This document shows positions 33,689-39,205 of a stretch of 39,205 nt of DNA, piece after piece. How positions within the stretch are numbered: the first letter of the stretch is position 1; every line of letters starts with the position of its first letter. Below the pieces are notes generated by a model. It was given only the letters and a program-made list of their open reading frames with translations. It was not told where the DNA came from and did no database searches. The position numbers and the translations under genes were made by a program. Source of the stretch: Albidovulum sp. (lineage in GTDB: Bacteria; Pseudomonadota; Alphaproteobacteria; Rhodobacterales; Rhodobacteraceae); assembly GCA_030837785.1 (NCBI GenBank), contig JAUQYA010000054.1, positions 1 through 39,205 of the forward strand, in the 5' to 3' direction.

Positions 33689-34555
33689 TCAGCTTTCGCG
33701 GGCAATAACGAAACGCGCGGCCTGTCTCAAGGTTTCCGCTGCCTCACCATAGGGCAAAAGTGCCGCCTCCGCCTCCCCTACCAGCGCCCGGGCGCGTCGC
33801 TTTGCGCCGTCGAGCCCGAGAAGCGAGACGAAGGTGGCCTTTCCCGCGGCAGCGTCCTTGCCGAGCCTCTTGCCCGCCTTGGCCGGATCGCCCGCCACGT
33901 CGAGCACATCGTCGGCGATCTGGAAGGCGAGGCCGAGGGCGCGGGCGTAGGCGGCAAGCGGCGCGGGATCGGCGCCGGCGAGGGTCGCGCCGGCGGTGGC
34001 CGAAAAGCCGATGAGCGCGCCGGTCTTGGCCTGCTGGAGCGCGGTGATCTCGTCGAGCGTCAGCGGCCGGGCGGCGGTTTCGGCGGCGATGTCGAGCGCC
34101 TGGCCGAGCACCATGCCCTCGGCGCCCGACGCGCGGGCAAGGGCGCGGACAAGGGCGATGCGGGCCTCGGCCGGGCCGAGGGCGGGGTCTGCGAGCAATT
34201 CGAAGGCGAGGGTCTGGAGCGCGTCGCCGGCAAGGATCGCCGTCGCCTCGTCCCAGCGCACATGGACGGTGGGCAGGCCGCGGCGGAGATCATCGTCGTC
34301 CATCGAGGGCAGGTCGTCATGGACCAGCGAATAGGCATGGAGCGCCTCGACCGCCGCCGCCGCGGGCATGGCGCGGTCGGCCGGGATGCCGTGGAGCGCG
34401 GCACTTTCCAGCACCAGGAAGGCGCGGAGCCGCTTGCCGCCCTGAAGCGCGTAGCGCATCGCCTGGACGACCGGCACCCCGGCGCGGTCTTGCAGTGCCG
34501 CATCGAGGGCGGACTCGACCCCTGCCTGCGCCGCCTTCAACCGTTCGGCAAACAC
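33689..34555 (-). CDS. ispA: Farnesyl diphosphate synthase (polyprenyl synthetase family)
   Basis: The 288-residue trans-prenyltransferase carries the first Asp-rich motif DDLPSMDDDDLRRG (about 79-92), the second Asp-rich motif QIADDVLD (about 212-219), GGKRLRAFLVLES (about 39-51) and the Lys of the K-T-G motif (QQAKTGALIGFSA). It condenses IPP with DMAPP and GPP to farnesyl diphosphate, precursor of undecaprenyl phosphate, quinones and carotenoids. A geranylgeranyl product cannot be excluded by eye. The GTG start at 34555 follows the xseB stop with no gap, as in the conserved xseB-ispA-dxs series. All three genes therefore seem co-translated. Confidence 0.92.
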   Translation of the reverse strand: MFAERLKAAQAGVESALDAALQDRAGVPVVQAMRYALQGGKRLRAFLVLESAALHGIPADRAMPAAAAVEALHAYSLVHDDLPSMDDDDLRRGLPTVHVRWDEATAILAGDALQTLAFELLADPALGPAEARIALVRALARASGAEGMVLGQALDIAAETAARPLTLDEITALQQAKTGALIGFSATAGATLAGADPAPLAAYARALGLAFQIADDVLDVAGDPAKAGKRLGKDAAAGKATFVSLLGLDGAKRRARALVGEAEAALLPYGEAAETLRQAARFVIARES

Positions 34556-34792
34556 TCAGAGACCTTCGACGGGGACCGTGCCGGTGGGCGCGCCATCGGG
34601 GCCGAGGGTGATCCGGGCGACCTTCTCCTCGGCCTCCTTCAGCTTCTTCTCGCAATGCGCCTTGAGCCGTGCGCCCTCTTCGTAGAGCGCGATCGACTTC
34701 TCCAGCTCCACATTGCCGGATTCCAGATCGCGCACGACCGCTTCCAGCTTCTTCATCGCGTCTTCGAAGCTCAGGCCTTCGATGTCGTTCAT
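34556..34792 (-). CDS. xseB: Exodeoxyribonuclease VII small subunit
   Basis: The 78-residue protein has the XseB core LSFEDAMKKLEAVVRDLESG (about 7-26), then VELEKSIALYEEGARLKAHC and a helical tail (KKLKEAEEKVARI). It pairs with XseA (not in the window) to form exonuclease VII, which degrades single-stranded DNA. It overlaps the stop of the upstream deacetylase-family gene by four bases (ATGA) and directly touches ispA. The coupling of xseB to ispA and dxs is widespread in proteobacteria and does not imply a shared pathway. Confidence 0.94.
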   Translation of the reverse strand: MNDIEGLSFEDAMKKLEAVVRDLESGNVELEKSIALYEEGARLKAHCEKKLKEAEEKVARITLGPDGAPTGTVPVEGL

Positions 34793-35724
34793 GCGCCCCG
34801 CTCCATCAGCACATCCAGATGCGCCGCGACCGAGGCCGCGAGCGCGGAAAGATCATAGCCGCCTTCGAGCGCGGAGACCACCCGGCCGCCGCAGGTGTCC
34901 CGTGCCACGTCGCAGATCGCGCCGGTCAGCCAGGCATAGTCGGCCTCGGTCCATTCCAGTTCGGCGAGCGGGTCGTCGCGGTGCGCGTCGAACCCGGCCG
35001 AAAGGAGGATGAGGTCGGGCCGGAAGGCGGCGACACGGGCGAGGGCGGGTTCCCAGACGGCACGCATCTCGGCGCCGCCTGAGCCGGGCGGCAGCGGCAG
35101 GTTGACGATCTGGCCATGCGCGCCGGTCTCAATCGCCGCGCCGGTGCCGGGCCAGAGCGGGACCTGGTGCGACGAGACAAAGAGCGCGCGCGGCTCGTCC
35201 CACAGAAGATCCTGCGTGCCGTTGCCGTGGTGAACGTCGAAGTCGAGCACGGCGACCCGGGAAAGACGGTGACGGTCGAGCGCGTATTTCGCCGTGATGG
35301 CGACGGTGCCGAAGAGGCAAAAGCCCATCGAGCGGGCAGCCTCGGCATGGTGGCCGGGCGGGCGCATCGCCACGAAGGCATTGGCGGCGGCGCCCGACAG
35401 CACCGCATCCACGGCCGTCTCCACCCCGCCGATCGCCCTCAGCGCGGCCTCGACGGAACCGGCCGAGATCCAGGTGTCGGGGTCGAGCTGGAACCGGCCG
35501 TCACCCCCGGGCCGGGCCGCCTTCACCGCGGCGAGATAGCCGGCGGCATGGCAGCGCAGCACCTCCGCCTCGGCAGCCAGCGGCGCCTCCTGCCGGTCGA
35601 GCGCGGCGAAGCGGGGCGCGGCGAGGGCCGCCTCGATGGCGCGCAGGCGCTCCGCCCGTTCCGGGTGGCCGGGCGGGGTGATGTGGGCGAGGGCTGCGGG
35701 ATGGGTAACGAGAAGCGTGGCCAT
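34789..35724 (-). CDS. Histone deacetylase/acetylpolyamine amidohydrolase family protein
   Basis: The 311-residue zinc amidohydrolase has the family's active-site segments in order: HPERAERLRAIEAAL (about 20-34), AMRPPGHHAEAARSMGFCLF (two His of the charge relay), VLDFDVHHGNGTQDLLW (zinc Asp and His), SAGFDAHRDDPL (second zinc Asp) and ALEGGYDL. Bacterial members deacetylate polyamines or other small amides, or proteins; the substrate cannot be set from sequence. It is the first gene of a four-gene run with xseB, ispA and dxs, overlapping xseB by four bases. This neighbourhood occurs in related Rhodobacterales as far as I recall. All zinc ligands are present. Confidence 0.88.
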   Translation of the reverse strand: MATLLVTHPAALAHITPPGHPERAERLRAIEAALAAPRFAALDRQEAPLAAEAEVLRCHAAGYLAAVKAARPGGDGRFQLDPDTWISAGSVEAALRAIGGVETAVDAVLSGAAANAFVAMRPPGHHAEAARSMGFCLFGTVAITAKYALDRHRLSRVAVLDFDVHHGNGTQDLLWDEPRALFVSSHQVPLWPGTGAAIETGAHGQIVNLPLPPGSGGAEMRAVWEPALARVAAFRPDLILLSAGFDAHRDDPLAELEWTEADYAWLTGAICDVARDTCGGRVVSALEGGYDLSALAASVAAHLDVLMERGA

Positions 35725-35783
35725 GCCCTGACCTTAGCGCCGGCGCGCGCGGTGGCAAGGACCGCGGGCGAACGGGGCCGGGA

Positions 35784-36500
35784 TCAATCCGGCGCCAGCA
35801 TGTAGCCCGCGCCGCGCACGGTCTGGAGGTAGCGCGGCTGCTTCGGATCGGTTTCGAACTTGCGGCGAAGCCGGGTGATCTGCACGTCGACCGCGCGCTC
35901 CTGGGTCTGGCCGGTGTCGCCGCGCCCGCTGCCCCGGTTCAGATCCTCGACAAGCTGGGTCCGGGTGACCGGCTCTCCGGGGCGGGCGGCGAAGATGCGC
36001 ATCAGCGCGGCCTCGGTCGCGGTGAGACGCACCAGATCGTGGCCGCGCCACATCTCGCCGCGGTCGACGTCATAGCGCACCTCGCCGAGGGCGATGACCT
36101 TGGGCAGCTTCGGCTCCACCTTCACCGGCGTCCGCCTGAGGATGGCGTTGATGCGCAGGAGAAGCTCCTTGGGCTCGAAGGGCTTGGCGAGGTAGTCGTC
36201 GGCCCCGGCCTCGAGCCCGGCGATCCGGTCGGCGGTTTCGCCCCGCGCGGTCAGAAGGAGGATCGGCGTCGCCATCCGGGCGCGGAGGTCGCGGGTCAGG
36301 CTGATGCCGTCTTCGCCCGGCATCATCACGTCCATCACGATGAGATCGAACTCGAGCCCGGCCAGAAGCCGCCGCGCATGGGCGCCGTCGCGCGCCGCGG
36401 TCACCCAGAAACCCTGTCGCACCAGGAATTTCTGCAAGAGCGACCGGATGCGTTCGTCATCGTCGACGATGAGCAGATGGATGTCGGGCAGCCCGGTCAT
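35784..36500 (-). CDS. petR: OmpR-family response regulator PetR
   Basis: The 238-residue response regulator has an N-terminal receiver domain with the acidic pair DDDER (about 13-17), phospho-accepting Asp in LIVMDVMMPGEDG (about 54-66), T in LLLTARGE and K in LAKPFEPKEL. A winged-helix OmpR-type DNA-binding domain follows (LTATEAALMRIFAARPGEPV, RAVDVQITRLRRKFETDP, YLQTVRGAGYML). In Rhodobacter capsulatus petR and petP lie upstream of the cytochrome bc1 genes and were reported to be needed for respiratory and photosynthetic growth. The same petP-petR pairing is seen here, but petABC is not. The start overlaps the petP stop by four bases. No histidine kinase gene is adjacent. Confidence 0.88.
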   Translation of the reverse strand: MTGLPDIHLLIVDDDERIRSLLQKFLVRQGFWVTAARDGAHARRLLAGLEFDLIVMDVMMPGEDGISLTRDLRARMATPILLLTARGETADRIAGLEAGADDYLAKPFEPKELLLRINAILRRTPVKVEPKLPKVIALGEVRYDVDRGEMWRGHDLVRLTATEAALMRIFAARPGEPVTRTQLVEDLNRGSGRGDTGQTQERAVDVQITRLRRKFETDPKQPRYLQTVRGAGYMLAPD

Positions 36501-37069
36501 GCCGCCCCGTCCCTGAAGGCGCCGTCCTTGATCGACTGGTACTGGCGGCGGATATCGGGGTCCATCATCGCCTCGAGCACCTGGCGGAAGCCCGCGACCG
36601 CCACCGGCCCCGCCGCGCGGTAGGCCGCACGCATCCGGGCGCGCTGCGCATCCGACAGGTCGCGTTCCAGCTCCGCCCCCTTCGCGGTCAGGAAGAGGTT
36701 GCGTTCGCGCTTGTCGCGCCGCCCGACGCGCGCCTCGACCAGCCCGTCGTCGACCAGCGTCCGGAGCACCCGGTTGAGCGACTGCTTGGTCACCCCGAGC
36801 GTGCCGAGAAGCGCGTTCACCGTCAGGCCGGGCTGGCGGTGGATGAAGTGGATGGCACGGTGGTGGGCGCGGCCGTAGTCGTAGTTCTCGAGAATCCGGT
36901 CGGGGTCGGCCGTGAAGGCGCGATAGGCGAAGAACATCGCCTCGATCCCCTTGCGGAGCTGTTCGTCGGTGAGGAAAAGGAGGCTTTCGCCCCCCTGCGG
37001 CCCCGCACTGCCCGCCATCATGCGCCTTGCCCTCCGCCTCGTCGCGCGACGGGATTTTATGTCAGCCAT
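36497..37069 (-). CDS. petP: MarR-family regulator PetP
   Basis: The 190-residue MarR-type protein has its winged helix in the centre: RAHHRAIHFIHRQPGLTVN, LLGTLGVTKQSLNRVLRTLV (recognition helix) and the beta wing EARVGRRDKRERNLFLT. LTDEQLRKGIEAMFFAYRAF before it and a helical tail form the dimer interface. PetP partners with PetR; the two overlap by four bases and are co-expressed. I chose ATG 37069, which has GGAAAG six bases upstream and gives MADIKSRRATRRRARR, a basic N terminus. The ATG at 37024 or 37021 (MMAGSAG) are alternatives, and longer readings back to 37168 run into the regulatory region. A palindrome over its own ribosome site suggests autoregulation. Confidence 0.85.
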   Translation of the reverse strand: MADIKSRRATRRRARRMMAGSAGPQGGESLLFLTDEQLRKGIEAMFFAYRAFTADPDRILENYDYGRAHHRAIHFIHRQPGLTVNALLGTLGVTKQSLNRVLRTLVDDGLVEARVGRRDKRERNLFLTAKGAELERDLSDAQRARMRAAYRAAGPVAVAGFRQVLEAMMDPDIRRQYQSIKDGAFRDGAA

Positions 37070-37090
37070 GTTGACTTTCCAAGACTCAAC
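37070..37090. promoter_or_regulatory. Candidate operator at the petP start
   Basis: GTTGA and TCAAC (37070-37074 and 37086-37090) with several further symmetric bases form an imperfect 21-bp palindrome. It covers the petP ribosome site (GGAAAG) and touches its ATG. Size and form fit a MarR-dimer site, and autoregulation by PetP is the simplest reading. The ilvE start is 93 bases away on the other strand. Confidence 0.4.
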
Positions 37091-37117
37091 TGATAGCGAA
37101 TGCGCGATTTCACGCAA
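37090..37117 (-). promoter_or_regulatory. Candidate petP promoter
   Basis: On the minus strand TTGCGT (37117-37112), 16 bases and TATCAG (37095-37090) resemble a sigma-70 promoter reading into petP; the -10 would touch the palindrome. A small hairpin, GTCCG-AAG-CGGAC (37124-37136), lies just upstream. Weak match, position supportive. Confidence 0.35.
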
Positions 37118-37182
37118 CATTATGTCCGAAGCGGACCTAAATTGCGCAACATATGAAAACGGCTGCACCCGAGGAGGATGAG

Positions 37183-38052
37183 ATGGCTGGGGCCTACGAC
37201 GATCGCGACGGCAAGATCTGGATGGACGGCAAGCTCGTGGAGTGGCGCGACGCGAAGGTCCACATCCTGACCCACGCGCTGCACTATGCCTCGGCCGTGT
37301 TCGAGGGCGAGCGCTGCTACGAGGGCCGGATTTTCAAGGGCCACGAGCATTCGCTGCGGCTGATCCGCTCGGGCGAGCTTCTCGACATGGAACTGCCCTA
37401 TACCGCGGAGGAGATCGACGCCGCCAAGGAGGCGATGCTGAAGGCGAACGGCTGGACCAACGCCTATGTCCGCGCGCTCGCCTGGCGCGGGGCGGGCGAG
37501 GACATGGGCGTCTCGGCCCGCCGCAACCCGATCCGTGTCGCGGTCGCCGGCTGGGAATGGGGCAACTACTACGGCGACGCCAAGACGCGCGGCGCGAAGC
37601 TCGACATCTCGAAATGGAAGCGCCCGTCGCCCGAGACCATCCCGTCAGAGGCCAAGGCGGCGGGGCTTTACATGATCTGCACCATGTCGAAGCACGCGGC
37701 AGAGGCGAAGGGGTGTTCGGACGCGATGATGTTCGACTATCGCGGCTATGTCGCCGAGGCGACCGGCGCCAACATCTTCTTCGTCAGGAACGGCGAGGTG
37801 CACACGCCGAAGGCCGACTGCTTCCTCAACGGCCTCACCCGCCAGACGGTGATCCAGATGCTGAAGGACATGCAGGTGAAGGTGCACGAGCGCCACATCC
37901 TGCCCGAGGAACTGGAAGGCTTCGAACAGTGCTGGCTGACCGGCACGGCGGCCGAGGTCACGCCGGTCGGGCAGATCGGCAGCTATAATTTCGAGGTGGG
38001 CGAGCTGACAAAGCGCGTGGCATCGGAATACGAGAAGCTCGTGCGGGCGTAG
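37183..38052 (+). CDS. ilvE: Branched-chain amino acid aminotransferase
   Basis: The 289-residue fold-type IV PLP transaminase has KVHILTHALHYASAVFEGERCY (about 25-46, given in part), RSGELLDMELPYTAEE, and KAAGLYMICTMSKHAAEAKG with the PLP-lysine region. GYVAEATGANIFFVRNGEV and WLTGTAAEVTPVGQI are the PLP-phosphate and carboxylate-binding parts. It makes the final step of leucine, isoleucine and valine synthesis using glutamate as donor. GAGGAGG five bases before the ATG at 37183 makes that start far better than an ATG ten codons earlier. It is divergent from petP across a short A/T-rich gap. Confidence 0.93.
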   Translation: MAGAYDDRDGKIWMDGKLVEWRDAKVHILTHALHYASAVFEGERCYEGRIFKGHEHSLRLIRSGELLDMELPYTAEEIDAAKEAMLKANGWTNAYVRALAWRGAGEDMGVSARRNPIRVAVAGWEWGNYYGDAKTRGAKLDISKWKRPSPETIPSEAKAAGLYMICTMSKHAAEAKGCSDAMMFDYRGYVAEATGANIFFVRNGEVHTPKADCFLNGLTRQTVIQMLKDMQVKVHERHILPEELEGFEQCWLTGTAAEVTPVGQIGSYNFEVGELTKRVASEYEKLVRA

Positions 38053-38120
38053 CCCCGGGCGCTGCCGGGCGGGAAACCTGTCGAGGGACCGGAGAGCAAT
38101 CCGGGGAGCAGGAAAGCCAG

Positions 38121-38990
38121 ATGAACTTCGCCTCGCTCAGGGCCTTTCTTGCCGAAGGCGCCGCCGTGCTCGCCAAGGGGCCGATCGCGCTCGTCTTCGT
38201 CGAGGACACGGTGGAGATCGCCTCCACCGTGACGCATCATGCGAAGATCGGCTTTCGCGAGATCGTCGTGCTGCACCCGGCCGAGATCGCCCCGCCGCCC
38301 GAGGTCGCGGCGGCGGCGCACTGGGTGGTGTGCGACACGCTGGCGCCCGGCGCTGTGCCCGCGGTGGTCAACGCCGTGGCTGCGGCGGCGCCCGCCGGCA
38401 CCTGGCTCTATTACTGCTACAACGCCGAATATCTGTTCTTCCCGTTCTGCGAAACCCGGACCGTGGGCGAGATGCTGGGCTTTCACGCCGAGGAGCGGCG
38501 CGACGCGATGCTTGCCTATGTCGTCGATCTCTACGCCCCCGACCTCGGCCGGCATCCCGACGCGGTCAGCCTCGAGGAGGCGATGCTGGACCGGTCGGGC
38601 TATTATGCGCTTGCCCGGCCCGATCCCGAGACGGGGCATCCGAAGGAACGGCAGCTCGACTTCTTCGGTGGTCTTCGCTGGCGGTTCGAAGAGCATGTGC
38701 CGAAACAGCGGCGCCGGATCGACCGGATCGCGCTCTTCCGCGCGGCGAAGGATCTGCGGCTTCGGGAGGACCACAGCTTCAGCGCCGAGGAATACAACAC
38801 CTATGCCTGCCCCTGGCACCACAACCTCACTGCCGCCATTGCCTCGTTCCGCACCGCGAAGGCGCTGAAGGCGAATCCCGGTTCGACCTTCGCGATCCCG
38901 GGCTTCACCTGGCACGGCTCGGCCCGGTTCGACTGGACGTCGCAGCAACTGATGGACCTCGGGCTGATGGAGCCCGGCCAGTGGTTCTGA
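38121..38990 (+). CDS. Conserved glycosyltransferase-like protein, function unknown
   Basis: The 289-residue soluble protein starts with a hydrophobic strand and acidic motif (ALVFVEDTVEIASTVTHHAKIG, given in part) followed by FREIVVLHPAEI. This resembles the first strands of the family 2/92-type glycosyltransferases such as the protein at 5795. The later segments GTWLYYCYNAEYLFFPFCET, SFSAEEYNTYACPWHHNLTA and FAIPGFTWHGSARFDWTS have the aromatic/His-rich look of that group, but no clear DxD motif is visible. I regard glycosyltransferase as a weak guess. The ATG at 38121 lies 68 bases after ilvE with AGGAAAG upstream, and G/C-ended codons support a real gene. A bidirectional-looking terminator follows. 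Confidence 0.6.
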   Translation: MNFASLRAFLAEGAAVLAKGPIALVFVEDTVEIASTVTHHAKIGFREIVVLHPAEIAPPPEVAAAAHWVVCDTLAPGAVPAVVNAVAAAAPAGTWLYYCYNAEYLFFPFCETRTVGEMLGFHAEERRDAMLAYVVDLYAPDLGRHPDAVSLEEAMLDRSGYYALARPDPETGHPKERQLDFFGGLRWRFEEHVPKQRRRIDRIALFRAAKDLRLREDHSFSAEEYNTYACPWHHNLTAAIASFRTAKALKANPGSTFAIPGFTWHGSARFDWTSQQLMDLGLMEPGQWF

Positions 38991-38996
38991 TCCAGA

Positions 38997-39026
38997 CCCT
39001 GACGCGACGGCGCCGCGCGGTCAGGG
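38997..39026. terminator. Convergent terminator hairpin
   Basis: CCCTGAC (38997-39003) and GTCAGGG (39020-39026), with GCG/CGC inside, form a strong hairpin. It lies between the stop of the 38121 gene and the stop of the minus-strand gene at the right edge (TCA at 39021-39023 is within the stem). It probably serves both directions. Confidence 0.6.
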
Positions 39027-39205
39027 GGTCGCGCCGCCATCGGCGTAGGCAACGCGGAAAAGCCACGGGCCGGCACCGCCGCTGCCGGGCTGCATCCGGT
39101 CCAGAAGCGCCCTGACATCGCCGGGCGTCCCGGCGCCGCCGGCGAAGGGATCGCCGTCGGCACGCGTCTCGAAATCGCGGTCGTCGGCCTCGGGCCGGCC
39201 CGAAA
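39021..39205 (-). CDS. C-terminal fragment of an unknown protein
   Basis: A minus-strand frame enters from the right edge and ends at TGA 39023-39021, giving at least 60 residues that end PWLFRVAYADGGATP. Third codon positions are almost all G or C, like the neighbouring genes and unlike the other two frames, so it is likely the end of a real gene. It contains DVRALLDRMQPGSGG and a Gly/Ala/Asp-rich stretch. No family is recognisable from this piece. It is convergent with the 38121 gene and shares its terminator. Confidence 0.55.
   Translation of the reverse strand, partial: SGRPEADDRDFETRADGDPFAGGAGTPGDVRALLDRMQPGSGGAGPWLFRVAYADGGATP

Noticed and set aside
31945..33708. Plus-strand frame of 587 codons opposite dxs
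   Set aside because: Dxs motifs on the minus strand are decisive.

Overview
The window looks like chromosomal DNA of a high-GC alphaproteobacterium of the Rhodobacteraceae (Rhodobacter/Rhodovulum/Paracoccus relatives). The supporting signs are the strong G/C bias at third codon positions, the kdsD-lptC-lptA-lptB-rpoN-hpf-ptsN block, a petP-petR pair as first described in Rhodobacter capsulatus, a split glutamate synthase locus (gltD, two small genes, gltB), a heat-shock promoter of the alphaproteobacterial RpoH type in front of dnaK, and a GC-rich palindromic intergenic repeat of a kind I recall from this family. No transposase, integrase, CRISPR array or rRNA was seen.

Layout. 1-874: the first 17 codons of dnaK (minus strand) with its RpoH-type promoter, and a divergent AlkB-like dioxygenase. 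871-9933: a surface-polysaccharide region with a KpsM-like export permease, cysQ, a CMP-Kdo synthetase, galU, galE, a family-2-type glycosyltransferase, a Core-2/I-branching-type glycosyltransferase and a large sulfotransferase-like protein. 9935-15857: a long minus-strand series of RNase D, arabinose-5-phosphate isomerase, LptC, LptA, LptB, sigma-54, long HPF and PtsN. 15858-18088: a gene-free structured stretch, then a 1.6-kb element bounded by 15-bp direct repeats that copy the 3' end of tRNA-Leu(CAG). 18231-21218: an NDUFA9-like reductase, a second sulfotransferase and UppP. 21377-28606: gltD, a secreted protein, a GFA-fold protein and gltB. 28874-31749: mtgA, an FzlA-like protein, queG and a 64-codon gene. 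31750-37069 (minus): dxs, ispA, xseB and a histone-deacetylase-family gene, then petR and petP. 37183-39205: ilvE, a putative glycosyltransferase-like protein and the tail of a minus-strand gene.

How the genes fit together. GalU and GalE supply UDP-sugars, KdsD and the CMP-Kdo synthetase supply Kdo, the glycosyltransferases build glycans, and UppP recycles the lipid carrier. The KpsM-like permease and LptABC export capsule-type polymer and LPS. Two sulfotransferase-like proteins plus CysQ, which removes the PAP by-product, suggest that a surface glycan is sulfated; this is inference. The dxs-ispA genes feed the same isoprenoid lipid supply, and ptsN, rpoN and gltBD belong to nitrogen control and assimilation.

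The most unusual structure is the tRNA-Leu element at 16407-17998. It has clean attachment-site-like repeats and one clear cargo gene, a two-helix membrane protein with a periplasmic SH3-like region. It has no integrase, and a tRNA-type terminator lies outside its far repeat, as expected if the element inserted between the tRNA and its own terminator.
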